Positions 16,131 to 25,915 are shown, counted from the first letter of the stretch. The stretch: DNA of 64,000 nucleotides from Pokkaliibacter sp. MBI-7 (GCF_029846635.1 NZ_JARVTG010000002.1:1963501-2027500); one strand, 5' to 3'. Numbers and translations are program-made. Notes: a model not told the origin generated them from the letters alone.

Positions 16131-17891
16131 TTACTCCAACTGCTCTGAGGCAGCCAGCTCGTTGCGTGGAAAACGCTTTTTACGACGATAAGGATAGACA
16201 CTCATTACCCTTCCCTCCCGTATAGCGGCTTGCAACCCCTGCCAATACTCTGGAGTAAAAAGGTTGCCATGCATGTCGTTAAACAACTTCCTGATACGCA
16301 CATCCGCAAACAGGAAACGGGGGAACTCTTCCGGAAAGACGTCATTTGGCCCAACCGAGTACCAGGGCTCTCCTGACATTTCCTGCTCTGGATAAGCGGC
16401 TTCGGGAATAGCCCGGAAATTGACCTCGGTGAGATAGCTGATTTCATCGTAGTCATAGAACACGACTCGCCCATGCCGTGTCACGCCAAAATTTTTGAGT
16501 AACATATCACCAGCGAAAATATTTGCCGCTGCAAGCTGTTTGAGTGCATTACCGTACTCATCTAAAACATCCAGACACTGTTTCTCAGTGCAGCTTTGCA
16601 AATAGAGATTCAGAGGCGTCATTCTTCGTTCAGTATATAAATGACGAATAGTTACCGTATATTCATCGATAATCAGGTTTGATGCAGCGACTTCCTGCAA
16701 CTCCTGCAACAGGCTGTCCGCAAAGCGATGACGAGGAAAAACGAAGTTAGAAAACTCTTGTGTATCTGCCATGCGCCCAACACGATCATGACGTTTAACC
16801 AGCTCGTACTTCTCCATCACAGTAACTCTGCTAACCTCTTTAGGTGGCGCAAAGTAGTCCTTGATTATCTTGAAGACCACGGGATACGAAGGTAGCGTAA
16901 ATACCGCCATCACCATTCCCTTGATACCAGGAGCACTGACAAACTCATCAGCAGAGGTGTCAAGGTGACGCAAGAACTCGCGGTAAAACTCGGTTTTCCC
17001 ATGTTTGAAAAAGCCAATGGAGGAGTACAGCTCCGCTTCGCTCTTGGACGGCATTAGCGCCTGTAAAAAACGGACGTATTCTGCAGGCACCGGAACATCA
17101 ACCAGAAAATATGATCGCGTAAAGCTGAACAAAATACTGACATCATCACGATCCATAAGCAGCGTATCGATATATACCCGCCCTTTTTCGTTATTCATGA
17201 TCGCCAGCACAAAGGGAATGATCATTCCTTCGGACTCTATTCGACCAACCAGATAGGATGCCTTGTTGCGATAAAAGACGGAGTTCAATACCTCAACCTT
17301 GACTTGATTACTGCGCCATACGGCACGAGGTAAAGTGAGTTCAAGGTGTTTAATTATGTTGCGAATATCTCTGCGCTTATTCTCCCAGGGAAGGGTAAAG
17401 ATATGATCATCCAATATCTCATCTAATAACCCTACCAGCCCCTCACCTCCTAAAGCATAGATATTGGTAATGGGAATACCAGTCTTAGACTTCACACCAG
17501 GCAAGGAAGTATGGATAAACATCCCCTCATGCTCCATGACCAGATGCTTAAAAAGGCGACAGTAAATGGAGTTGAAGAATGTCTCTGCTAACTCGTAATC
17601 AGTACGTCCCGTTATTTGCTGAATGTAACACTGCTTGACCATAGGCCAGTTATCAGGCTTGAGTATTGATGAACTGACACTACATTGAATGAGGTCGACC
17701 ACATCACTGACTGCCAGATCATAAAGATTAATTCGGTCTGCAGCCGCTTTCTGAGCTGCGTACCAATCCGCGTTCTCAAACCTGGCGCGGGCACCGGAAG
17801 TGATTTTGCGGAACTTAGAACGATACCGGTCAAACCCCTGCAGAACGATATGGGCAATGCGGTCATGTGTTTCTTGTGATGTTAGGATCAT
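16131..17891 (-). CDS. aceK: Isocitrate dehydrogenase kinase/phosphatase
   Basis: A bifunctional enzyme that phosphorylates isocitrate dehydrogenase to divert carbon to the glyoxylate shunt and reverses this. The 586-residue length matches the family. The N-terminal regulatory half holds FNSIYCRLFKH. The kinase half holds TNIYALGGEGLVGLLDE (nucleotide loop region), then GDMLLKNFGVTRHGRVVFYDYDEISYL, which contains the catalytic loop and the metal-binding DYD. The start at 17891 is the first Met that fits the family. Here it stands alone, not behind aceBA as in E. coli. Confidence 0.95.
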   Translation of the reverse strand: MILTSQETHDRIAHIVLQGFDRYRSKFRKITSGARARFENADWYAAQKAAADRINLYDLAVSDVVDLIQCSVSSSILKPDNWPMVKQCYIQQITGRTDYELAETFFNSIYCRLFKHLVMEHEGMFIHTSLPGVKSKTGIPITNIYALGGEGLVGLLDEILDDHIFTLPWENKRRDIRNIIKHLELTLPRAVWRSNQVKVEVLNSVFYRNKASYLVGRIESEGMIIPFVLAIMNNEKGRVYIDTLLMDRDDVSILFSFTRSYFLVDVPVPAEYVRFLQALMPSKSEAELYSSIGFFKHGKTEFYREFLRHLDTSADEFVSAPGIKGMVMAVFTLPSYPVVFKIIKDYFAPPKEVSRVTVMEKYELVKRHDRVGRMADTQEFSNFVFPRHRFADSLLQELQEVAASNLIIDEYTVTIRHLYTERRMTPLNLYLQSCTEKQCLDVLDEYGNALKQLAAANIFAGDMLLKNFGVTRHGRVVFYDYDEISYLTEVNFRAIPEAAYPEQEMSGEPWYSVGPNDVFPEEFPRFLFADVRIRKLFNDMHGNLFTPEYWQGLQAAIREGRVMSVYPYRRKKRFPRNELAASEQLE

Positions 17892-18095
17892 AGCGTCACA
17901 CCCTGGCAAGCTACTCGCAGCTGAAATATCTGAGACGTTTGTAGAAACTAGGCCATATGTTGCGTAGCAGCAATGCACCCAAAGCATACAGGGCTATTAT
18001 TTTTTGCTATTAGAACCTTAGTAACAGCCAACTTCCGCTTTTCGTCGCAACACGTGAGACTAAAGGCAAGCAACCATCACTCCCTGGAGGAAAAT

Positions 18096-18575
18096 ATGGA
18101 CAAGATGGAAAAAATTAACATTGGAATCAGTGATAACGACCGTGAAGCCATTGCTGGTGGACTGGCCAGCCTACTGGCAGATACCTACACCCTTTATCTG
18201 CAGACACATAACTTTCACTGGAACGTGACAGGCCCTCAGTTTCGTACTCTGCACCTGATGTTTGAAGAACAGTACACAGAAATGGCGACCGCAGTAGATG
18301 AAATTGCCGAGCGGATCAGAGCACTGGGCATGCGCGCCCCAGGCACATACAAAGAGTTCAGCAAGCTCACCAAGCTCGAAGAGCGCGACAATGTCACTGA
18401 CGCCAAAGAAATGACCAAACTGCTGGTATTGGGACACGAAACCGTGGTTCGCACTTGTCGCCAAATTTTGCCTGTTGCTCAGGAAGCAGCCGATGAAGCC
18501 AGTGCAGACTTGCTAGTAGGTCGTATGGCATTGCATGAAAAAACAGCCTGGATGCTGCGTGCGTTGCTTGAATAA
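18096..18575 (+). CDS. dps: Dps-family DNA-binding ferritin-like protein
   Basis: Forms a 12-subunit shell that oxidises iron with peroxide and protects DNA. The 159-residue protein has the inter-subunit ferroxidase residues His41 (HWN), His53, Asp68 and Glu72 (VDEIAERI), with the spacing found in E. coli Dps. It lacks a strongly basic N-terminal tail, so non-specific DNA binding may be weak. The start at 18096 follows CTGGAGG. It diverges from aceK and ends in a strong terminator, so it is monocistronic. Redox or stationary-phase control is expected, but no clear operator was found. Confidence 0.92.
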   Translation: MDKMEKINIGISDNDREAIAGGLASLLADTYTLYLQTHNFHWNVTGPQFRTLHLMFEEQYTEMATAVDEIAERIRALGMRAPGTYKEFSKLTKLEERDNVTDAKEMTKLLVLGHETVVRTCRQILPVAQEAADEASADLLVGRMALHEKTAWMLRALLE

Positions 18576-18623
18576 GAGTGATGTTAACTCTGCGAGCCTT
18601 ACTAAATATCTCGCGATAAAACT

Positions 18624-18648
18624 AAAGGCCGGATAATTTCCGGCCTTT
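18624..18648 (+). terminator. dps terminator
   Basis: Stem aaaggccgg (18624-18632) with ccggccttt (18640-18648) and a 7-base loop, about 50 bases after dps. It can also serve the convergent aminopeptidase gene. Confidence 0.85.
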
Positions 18649-18691
18649 ATTATGTGTAAATTAGCTATACAGCTGCATGTTTGATAACAAA

Positions 18692-19999
18692 TCAGACCAC
18701 GTAAGGGCGCTGCACATAAAAGCGGCTCAGAATTTTGTACAAATACCAGGCATCTTTTGCACCAGCCAACTCGCGAATAGAGTGCATGGCAAACGTGGGC
18801 ACCCCTACATCTACAGTCGGAATACCAGTACGGGTGGCGGTGATGGGCCCTATAGTTGAACCACAGGCCATGTCACTACGCACAACAAATGCCTGTACTG
18901 GTACCTCTTCATAAATAGCTAACTGCCGGAGTACAGCGCTACTGTCACTGGTTGTCGCATAACGCTGGTTGTTATTAATCTTGATAACAGGTCCTTTATT
19001 AAGAACAGGCCCGTGGTTGGCATCATGCTTGTCCGGATAGTTAGGATGAATACCATGGGCATTATCTGCGGAGATCAACAAAGATTGGCTGATAACACGA
19101 GTTCGCGTTTCAGATCCTGGAAACATCCTTGCCAGTACATCATTCAGAAAGGGGCCTTCGGCTCCACACGTGGACGCGCTACCGACCTCTTCATGATCGG
19201 TGCAGATCATCATACTGCCGGGTAGTGGAGCCTCTATCAAAGACTGCATAGCAACATAGCAGCTCAACAGGTTATCCAGTCTTGCACTTGCAATGAAATC
19301 TTCGTTCATACCAATCAGAGCAGCCTTCTGGGTATCGTAGAAACACAGGTCAAAGTCGAGTACCTGATCAATGCTGGTAACACCCTCCTCCTGCTCCAGA
19401 TAAGCCTTAAGCCAGCTTCGTACATCGAATTTTTCTGGATCATCACTGCGCTGCCAGAGAATCGGTGGCAAATCACGTTGTGCGTTAACGGATTTGCTCT
19501 GATTAACTTCACGATCAAGGTGGATCGCCAGACTGGGAATGACCGCAACGGCGCGTTGCATATTGATCAGATGTGACGTCAAACGTCCATCCACGGTGCG
19601 ATACGTTACCTTCCCCGCAAGAGAAAGATCACGATCAAACCAAGGATTGAGTAACACGCCGCCGTACACCTCCACACCCAGTTGTATATAGTCGTAGCGA
19701 CTAAGCTCAGGCTGAGGTTTAACTTTTAGGCACGGGCTGTCAGTATGCGCTCCAACCAAGCGTATACCGTCCTCCAGAGCCTGAGCCTGCTCAGGCATAG
19801 TCCAGGCAATAATAGAAGAACCATTCCTTGTAACCATATAAGAACTGCCAGGATACAAATCCCAGGCTTCACCTTCATTTAATAGAGAAAAACCCTTCTC
19901 CTTTAACTGCTGCTGCATATTCTTTACAGCATGATAGGGGGTCGGAGATGTCTGCAGAAATGCCAGAAGCCCCTCATTAAATACAGTTACTGATTGCAT
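18692..19999 (-). CDS. apeB: M18 family aspartyl aminopeptidase
   Basis: A cytoplasmic zinc aminopeptidase removing N-terminal acidic residues. The 435 residues contain the metal ligands and catalytic residues of M18: GAHTDSPCLK (His/Asp), SARLDNL (Asp), the Glu pair in CTDHEEVGS, SADNAHGIHPN (Asp) and the last ligand in FAMHSIRE. The N-terminal FLQTSPTPYHAV is typical. The ATG at 19999 has AAGG at suitable spacing. It is divergent from prc. Confidence 0.93.
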   Translation of the reverse strand: MQSVTVFNEGLLAFLQTSPTPYHAVKNMQQQLKEKGFSLLNEGEAWDLYPGSSYMVTRNGSSIIAWTMPEQAQALEDGIRLVGAHTDSPCLKVKPQPELSRYDYIQLGVEVYGGVLLNPWFDRDLSLAGKVTYRTVDGRLTSHLINMQRAVAVIPSLAIHLDREVNQSKSVNAQRDLPPILWQRSDDPEKFDVRSWLKAYLEQEEGVTSIDQVLDFDLCFYDTQKAALIGMNEDFIASARLDNLLSCYVAMQSLIEAPLPGSMMICTDHEEVGSASTCGAEGPFLNDVLARMFPGSETRTRVISQSLLISADNAHGIHPNYPDKHDANHGPVLNKGPVIKINNNQRYATTSDSSAVLRQLAIYEEVPVQAFVVRSDMACGSTIGPITATRTGIPTVDVGVPTFAMHSIRELAGAKDAWYLYKILSRFYVQRPYVV

Positions 20000-20166
20000 A
20001 CACTACCTTGAATAAGTTGTAACAAGGACACCCGGCTCCAGACGTCCAGCTTCATAATTCTATGTTACTATCACTGTTGGTTCGCAATACCAATATCTTA
20101 CGCTGTGGAACCATCCATTATTCTGGTAGTCTCACCTCATACACTCTTAGGCAAAGGAAACGCTTC

Positions 20167-22257
20167 ATGCTTCGCCTGTCTGCATTATTAGTCGGCTTTG
20201 CCATTGCCCTCTCCAGCGCAGGCGTCAATGCCAGCATATCTCATCCAGAACTCAACTATGACGCAGCCAAGGATGCATTACATCCTGATCCTCAGCATGC
20301 CAGCCTGACCAAAACTATCGTTAATACGCTTACCAACAATCATTATCAGATGTTGCCAGTGGACGATAAATTGTCTGAGGCGTTGCTGGCCAGATATCAG
20401 AATGCACTCGATCCCAGCCACTCTCTATTTCTGCAAACTGATATTGATAAGATGGCCTCTTTCAAGGATGACCTTGATAATCAGCTACTCGATGGCAAGT
20501 TGGAGGATGCTTTCAACGTCTTCAACCTTTCGCAAGAGCGAAGAATTGATCGCCTCAATTATCAGCTGGATCTTCTTGCCAAAGGACCTGACGTCTACGA
20601 ACTGTCCAAGCAGGAATACATGGAGACTGATCGAAAGAATGCTCCATGGCCGAAAGATCAGAATGAGCTGAACGATCTGTGGCGCAAGCAGCTTAAGAGC
20701 AGCGTGCTCAGCTTACTGCTGGCAGACAAAAGTACTGATGAAGCCGCTAAAACTTTGGAGCGCCGTTTTACCAATCAAATTACCCGCCTTCGGCAGACAA
20801 AAAATGAAGATGCTTTCCAAATCTTCATGAATGCTTTTGCTGAACTGCATGACCCTCATACCCAATACTTCTCTCCTCAGACATCAGAAAACTTCAACAT
20901 CAACATGAGCCTGTCCCTTGAAGGGATAGGTGCAGTACTTCAGTCAGAGGATGAGCAGACCAAAATCGTTCGATTAGTCCCAGGCGGCCCAGCAGAAAAG
21001 TCTGGCCAGCTGAAACCGTCAGATCTGGTAGTGGGCGTTGCTCAAGGTGATGATGGTGAAATGACTGATGTTGTAGGTTGGCGTCTTGATGAAGTGGTCG
21101 ACTTGATTCGCGGCGCTAAAGACACCGTAGTTCGACTGCAGATTATGCCGGCTGGAAGCACTGACAAAAAAACCAAAGAGATCCGGCTCGTTCGCAGCAA
21201 AGTCAAACTAGAAGACCAGGCAGCTCAGAAAAAGGTTCTGGAGATTCCCCAAGAAGGGAAAAAGCACCCACTGAAAGTTGGCGTGATTACATTGCCAGCC
21301 TTCTATCTTGACTTCCAGGCAGCACAAGCAGGTGACCCAAACTACAAGAGCACCAGTCGCGATGTAGAAAAGCTGCTGAATGAGCTCAAGCAGGAAAGTA
21401 TAGATGGACTTGTTTTGGATCTGCGAAACAATGGTGGAGGATCTCTTAGAGAAGCCAACGAACTGATCGGCTTATTCATTCGCCAGGGTCCTACTGTTCA
21501 GATCCGGGATGCTCAGGGCCGAGTCAATATCCTTGGCGACTCAGATCCGAAGGTAGTCTACGATGGCCCGATGATTGTGCTGGTCAATCGCTTGAGTGCA
21601 TCAGCTTCCGAAATATTTGCAGGTGCCATGCAGGACTATGGCCGAGCATTAATCGTTGGAAGCCAGACATTTGGCAAAGGGACGGTGCAAACTCTTCTCC
21701 CTCTACCCTCTGGCCAACTGAAACTGACACAAGCAAAGTTCTACAGAATCTCTGGCGAAAGCACACAGCACAAAGGCGTAGTACCCGATATCAGTTTCCC
21801 GACTATTATCGACAACGAAGAAATTGGCGAAAGCGCTCTTGATCATGCTCTCCCCTGGGACAAAGTGCGTCCACTACGCTACCCCAGTTATGGAGACTAT
21901 GGTTTTATCGTTGACGAACTCAGACAACGTCATTTGGCTAGAACCGCCAATGATCCAGACTTTGACTACATGGTCAACTTAATGAAAAAGCAGAAGGAAG
22001 CGAAAAAACAGCCGACCGTTCCACTGTTTGCAAGTGCTCTACGTGAGGAAAGAGCAAAAACAGAAGCCTGGGAACTGGATCAGGAAAACATCAGACGTCA
22101 ACGTAAAGGCGAGCCGGCTCTCCCTAATTATGAAGCATTAGAAAAGCTTAATGAGACGACCGAAAAAGATGACCCAATGCTTACAGAATCAGGGCGCATA
22201 ATGGGAGACCTGATCCACCTATCCAAAGACTACTTGGTATCTAAAACAGCTAACTAG
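20167..22257 (+). CDS. prc: Carboxy-terminal (tail-specific) protease Prc
   Basis: A periplasmic S41 protease that degrades proteins with hydrophobic C-termini and trims penicillin-binding protein 3 and murein hydrolases. The 696-residue precursor has a signal peptide (ends near NAS), an N-terminal helical domain, a PDZ domain (IGAVLQSEDEQTKIVRLVPGG onward) and the Ser/Lys catalytic dyad, Ser479 in LSASASEIF and Lys504 in FGKGTVQ. These are 25 residues apart, as in E. coli Prc. The C-terminal DUF3340-type extension is present. The start at 20167 was chosen for the signal peptide and the AAAGGA site. Confidence 0.95.
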   Translation: MLRLSALLVGFAIALSSAGVNASISHPELNYDAAKDALHPDPQHASLTKTIVNTLTNNHYQMLPVDDKLSEALLARYQNALDPSHSLFLQTDIDKMASFKDDLDNQLLDGKLEDAFNVFNLSQERRIDRLNYQLDLLAKGPDVYELSKQEYMETDRKNAPWPKDQNELNDLWRKQLKSSVLSLLLADKSTDEAAKTLERRFTNQITRLRQTKNEDAFQIFMNAFAELHDPHTQYFSPQTSENFNINMSLSLEGIGAVLQSEDEQTKIVRLVPGGPAEKSGQLKPSDLVVGVAQGDDGEMTDVVGWRLDEVVDLIRGAKDTVVRLQIMPAGSTDKKTKEIRLVRSKVKLEDQAAQKKVLEIPQEGKKHPLKVGVITLPAFYLDFQAAQAGDPNYKSTSRDVEKLLNELKQESIDGLVLDLRNNGGGSLREANELIGLFIRQGPTVQIRDAQGRVNILGDSDPKVVYDGPMIVLVNRLSASASEIFAGAMQDYGRALIVGSQTFGKGTVQTLLPLPSGQLKLTQAKFYRISGESTQHKGVVPDISFPTIIDNEEIGESALDHALPWDKVRPLRYPSYGDYGFIVDELRQRHLARTANDPDFDYMVNLMKKQKEAKKQPTVPLFASALREERAKTEAWELDQENIRRQRKGEPALPNYEALEKLNETTEKDDPMLTESGRIMGDLIHLSKDYLVSKTAN

Positions 22258-22386
22258 TCCTCTATATAGCTGCGCCTCCCTATCAGGTGGCGTAGCCCTT
22301 CCGCTACTTGATACCATCTACGCTGTAGTTTCGGTAAACTACATTGTAGATATACTCCTCACTTCGAATATCGCGCCACAGAACTA

Positions 22387-23388
22387 ATGACCGAACAAAC
22401 TTTTCAAAATACCTCCCTGCCCATACTGGATCGTCGCTTTAGTGTAGCTCCAATGATGGACCTTACAGATAGCCACTATCGCAATTTCGCGCGCCATCTG
22501 ACAAAACACACTCTGCTGTACACCGAGATGATCACTACTGGTGCCATACTGCATGGTGACAAGCATCGATTTCTGTCATTTGCCAATGAGGAACACCCCA
22601 TTGCAGTACAACTCGGCGGCAGCAACCCCAAAGCCTTACGCGAATGTGCGATTATCTGTGAAGACTATGGCTACGATGAAATAAATCTAAACGTGGGCTG
22701 TCCTAGCGACCGAGTGCAAAACAATATGATCGGCGCATGCTTGATGGACCATCCTGAATTGGTGGCAGAATGCTTGGCAGAGATGCAATCCGCGGTATCT
22801 GTCCCTGTGACAGTAAAGCACAGAATAGGTATTGATGACCGAGACAGCTATGAGCTATTACATCACTTTGTAGAGCATGTTGCCAAAAGTGGATGTAGTA
22901 CATTTATAGTTCATGCACGAAAAGCAATCCTGAAAGGCCTCAGCCCAAAAGAGAATCGAGAAATCCCCACTCTTGATTACACAACCGTTTACCAACTAAA
23001 AAAAGACTTCCCTCAACTAGAAATAATCATAAATGGCGGGATAAAAACAATACAGGAAAGCAAAAATCATCTAAATCATGTTGATGGAGTAATGATTGGC
23101 AGAGAAGCCTATTACAATCCATCAATGCTTCTTAATATAGATGAAGAGATATTTCTTGAAGCACCTGCGAGCCAAACAGCAACTCAGGCATTGACAGCCT
23201 TTTTCCCATACATATCCTCACAGCTGGATAAAGGAGCAAAGCTTGGGCATATTTCAAGGCATATACTCGGCCTGTTTCACGGCAAACCAGGAGGAAGGAA
23301 GTTTAGACAGTATCTAAGTGAAAATGCACACTTGCCAACTGCCAGCATTAAAACCTTGGAATTGGCGATAGAACACCTGAATATCTAG
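22387..23388 (+). CDS. dusA: tRNA-dihydrouridine(20/20a) synthase
   Basis: An FMN flavoprotein that reduces U20 and U20a of tRNAs. The 333-residue protein begins with SVAPMMDLTDSHYR. It has the catalytic Cys105 in LNVGCPSDRVQ and the DusA-specific HARKAILKGLSPKENREIP segment. FMN contacts are in NGGIKT and IGREAYYNP. The ATG at 22387 fits the family start. The 3' part is noticeably A+T-rich compared with genes further upstream, but the frame is intact. Confidence 0.96.
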   Translation: MTEQTFQNTSLPILDRRFSVAPMMDLTDSHYRNFARHLTKHTLLYTEMITTGAILHGDKHRFLSFANEEHPIAVQLGGSNPKALRECAIICEDYGYDEINLNVGCPSDRVQNNMIGACLMDHPELVAECLAEMQSAVSVPVTVKHRIGIDDRDSYELLHHFVEHVAKSGCSTFIVHARKAILKGLSPKENREIPTLDYTTVYQLKKDFPQLEIIINGGIKTIQESKNHLNHVDGVMIGREAYYNPSMLLNIDEEIFLEAPASQTATQALTAFFPYISSQLDKGAKLGHISRHILGLFHGKPGGRKFRQYLSENAHLPTASIKTLELAIEHLNI

Positions 23389-23420
23389 GGTGTTCGCTTT
23401 GAGCAGGGACGCAACATGTC

Positions 23421-23909
23421 CTATTGGCAATTTTCCAAGGAGCTTACCAACTCGCTAAATGTTGCCCTATTTTGTTCATTCAAATCCATCAGTGTTTTAT
23501 GAGCATTTAACACCGTGTTTTTAACATCCTCTTCAGACCCAAGTATCTCAGGCACCTCTTTTAGCAATGAGGCATTACCTGAGCTGTATTCTCGAATAAG
23601 AATAAAGACCTTATCAAACCCCATGCTTAAAAGAATTCGCGTAATGTCTTCATTTACAGAGAGAATAGTAGGCAGCAAATGAAACTGCTGCTGCATTTTT
23701 ACCGAAATTTTTGCTAGTAGACCAAGCGATGTACTATCGATTCCTTCTGTTTCCGTTAAATCGATTAATACGGTTTTAAAATCCGGATCACTGAACATCG
23801 ACTCAAGAAAATGATCCAGCGAGGCACATAATGTTAAACGCACATCTCCCTGAAACTTAAGGATGTATGCGCCGCTCTGCTTCGCAACTAGTATTTTTCC
23901 AGAATGCAT
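23421..23909 (-). CDS. STAS-domain anti-sigma-factor antagonist (HsbA-like)
   Basis: A 162-residue cytoplasmic partner-switch protein. The STAS domain (about 5-105) holds the phosphorylation motif GIDSTSLGLL with Ser59 directly after Asp58, as in SpoIIAA. About 55 extra C-terminal residues are helical and acidic. It lies two bases downstream of the phosphatase gene, so the pair is translationally coupled. In Pseudomonas the equivalent pair HsbA/HsbR links swimming, swarming and biofilm formation through the anti-sigma factor FlgM. Here no flagellar gene is adjacent, so that role is inference. Confidence 0.82.
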   Translation of the reverse strand: MHSGKILVAKQSGAYILKFQGDVRLTLCASLDHFLESMFSDPDFKTVLIDLTETEGIDSTSLGLLAKISVKMQQQFHLLPTILSVNEDITRILLSMGFDKVFILIREYSSGNASLLKEVPEILGSEEDVKNTVLNAHKTLMDLNEQNRATFSELVSSLENCQ

Positions 23910-23911
23910 AT

Positions 23912-25090
23912 CTAGATCTTTCTAACGCTCAGTAATGCAATATCATCGGGCAGTTCCAACGCCGTCAGATCCAATTCATTAACAATTCGCTCTGGTACAT
24001 GATCACAAGACTGCACTAACTCAAGCAAACGCTGCTCTTTATCTTGCAGACGACCTTCCATCACTTCAAGAATACCATCGCTAAAAACTGTTAAAGACCA
24101 CTTCCCTATATCTTGTAAAGGTAATACATGCTCTTCAAAATGAGGCTCTGGAAAAAGACCAACCGGCATCCCCCCACCAGACAAAAAACGCGCGCCACTC
24201 TCGTCAGTAAAAATAGGCAATGGATAGTGACCACCGACAGAGTAACAAAGCGTGCCCTGCCTCTGATCTATAACCCCTAAAACTATGGTGAGGTGCTTAC
24301 CCAGGGGCGTCTCCAGAAGCTCTTGATTGATGCGTTGCAACATAACAACTGGCGAGAGAATATCAGAGTCAGCTTTACGACGGTAGCTTTTCACAAACCT
24401 TCCGGATAAATTCTTAAGCAATACAGTCACAAAGGCCGAGGATGCCCCATGCCCTGAAATGTCGGCCAGATAAAAGAATGTTACTTCAGGAGTGAGCGCT
24501 ATGTAATCAATAAAGTCCCCACTCAGATACAAGGAAGGGATTAACTGGTGGGAAAAATGGCAACCGTTAAGCTCTTGACCAGACACTGGAAACAGACGCT
24601 GCTGGACATGCCGACCTGCCTTCTGATCGTTCTCCAATTCTTTCAGACTCAACTGAAGCTGGAGATTATTCTCCTCAAGAGCTTTTCTGTACGCATCATT
24701 ATCCAGCAATGCGCGATATTTCCTTATATTCTTTTGTATGGATCTGAATAATGAAGGCAAGTCATACTGAGGCTGAATGAAGAAGTCACATGCCCCAGAG
24801 CGCAATGCATTCAAAACATCCTGCAAAATAGCAGACTGCGCCATCATGACGACGGGAAGGGTTGGATAAAACTCAATGAGATATCTGAGCACATCCAAGC
24901 CATAGCCCTGCCGAAGATTCAAACTACAGAGCACGACCTTAAATGAGTTTTTCTCACACGCCGTTTGCACCTCAGATGCCGTCTCAACCCAAGCAATTGT
25001 GTAGCCTTGCTTTTTTAGAAACGCATCAATTTGCTCTGTAGCCTGGTAGTGCCCAGCAATCAGCAAAACATCGGTGTCTATCTTGGCCAT
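23912..25090 (-). CDS. Pseudo-receiver/PP2C (RsbU-type) phosphatase
   Basis: A 392-residue protein: receiver-like domain (about 6-120), a short coiled linker (125-165) and a PP2C serine phosphatase (about 175-390). The phosphatase metal residues are present: GDFIDYIAL, ADISGHGASSAF, VGGHYPLPI, FSDGILEVM and the final LPDDIALLSV. The receiver is degenerate: Ser56 replaces the phospho-Asp, Gln106 replaces the conserved Lys, and the acidic pair is IAGH. Pseudomonas HsbR has an additional kinase-like anti-sigma domain after the phosphatase; it is missing here. The likely job is dephosphorylating the STAS protein encoded two bases downstream. Confidence 0.85.
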   Translation of the reverse strand: MAKIDTDVLLIAGHYQATEQIDAFLKKQGYTIAWVETASEVQTACEKNSFKVVLCSLNLRQGYGLDVLRYLIEFYPTLPVVMMAQSAILQDVLNALRSGACDFFIQPQYDLPSLFRSIQKNIRKYRALLDNDAYRKALEENNLQLQLSLKELENDQKAGRHVQQRLFPVSGQELNGCHFSHQLIPSLYLSGDFIDYIALTPEVTFFYLADISGHGASSAFVTVLLKNLSGRFVKSYRRKADSDILSPVVMLQRINQELLETPLGKHLTIVLGVIDQRQGTLCYSVGGHYPLPIFTDESGARFLSGGGMPVGLFPEPHFEEHVLPLQDIGKWSLTVFSDGILEVMEGRLQDKEQRLLELVQSCDHVPERIVNELDLTALELPDDIALLSVRKI

Positions 25091-25120
25091 TGGTCCAGCT
25101 ACCAGACAATGGAGCTGTTG

Positions 25121-25858
25121 TTAAAAATCGACATCAAACTGATCAGTCACATTACCATCATGAATCAGATAGTCACGGCGCTGTAGATAGGCATTACGAA
25201 TAAACAAGTATTTATCACCCTCAATCAGTCGCTCAGAGTCAAGCAAGCTGGCTCTTTTGTTAACTACCTTCAATACGCCAAGCCCAATTCTTGTCTTGTC
25301 ATCGTCAATTTGGTTTATAGGATTGAGATTGTAGTCAAACGCAAGGCCTGCCGTATCACGCAGGGTACTTGGCCCAAATACAGGTAACATCAAATAGGGC
25401 CCGGAACCCAACCCCCAGTACCCCAGTGTTTGCCCGAAGTCTTCTTCGTGCTCCGGTATTCCCATAGGAGTTGCCACATCAATCAAGCCTGCCAGCCCGA
25501 AGGTACTATTAAAGACCAAACGTGAAAAGCTTTGCAGCGCGGCATCAATTTTGAATTGCAATAAATTATTTGCAATATTGCTAATTTCACCGAGGTTACT
25601 GAAGAAGTTACCTACTCCAGATTCAACGATATCAGGAGTGACTGCATGATAGCCCTTTGCAACAGGCTTTAAGATATAGGTATCAAGACCATCATTGAAT
25701 TTAAAAATAGCCCGGTTAAGCCCTTCCAATGGATCTTTATTTGAAAGCGACTGTGCATGAGCATTTACAGGCTCAGCACTAGATACCCCCTCTGCCCAAA
25801 CAGACACAGAACTAACAGTCAAGGCTGTAGCAAACGCCAACGTAGACAAGTAATTCAC
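25121..25858 (-). CDS. mlaA: MlaA/VacJ outer-membrane lipid-asymmetry protein
   Basis: Removes mislocalised phospholipids from the outer leaflet and passes them to the Mla pathway. The 245-residue precursor carries DPLEGLNRAIFKFNDGLD (42-59), the FFSNLGEISNIANNLLQ region, and EDFGQTLGYWGLGSGPYLMLP (about 140-160), all MlaA signatures. It usually works with porins of the OmpC type, and one is encoded directly upstream on the same strand. The signal peptide (first 22 residues) lacks the lipobox cysteine of the classical lipoprotein. The start is GTG at 25858. The rest of the Mla system is elsewhere. Confidence 0.92.
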   Translation of the reverse strand: MNYLSTLAFATALTVSSVSVWAEGVSSAEPVNAHAQSLSNKDPLEGLNRAIFKFNDGLDTYILKPVAKGYHAVTPDIVESGVGNFFSNLGEISNIANNLLQFKIDAALQSFSRLVFNSTFGLAGLIDVATPMGIPEHEEDFGQTLGYWGLGSGPYLMLPVFGPSTLRDTAGLAFDYNLNPINQIDDDKTRIGLGVLKVVNKRASLLDSERLIEGDKYLFIRNAYLQRRDYLIHDGNVTDQFDVDF

Positions 25859-25915
25859 AGAGGCCAGTCCTTTAAAACAAACATAAATACAGTGGTACCA
25901 TTAGATCAGATAACA

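Noticed and set aside
17892..18095. OxyR-type site before dps
   Set aside because: CTAT boxes occur, but their spacing (13) does not match the ATAG-N7-CTAT-N7 pattern.
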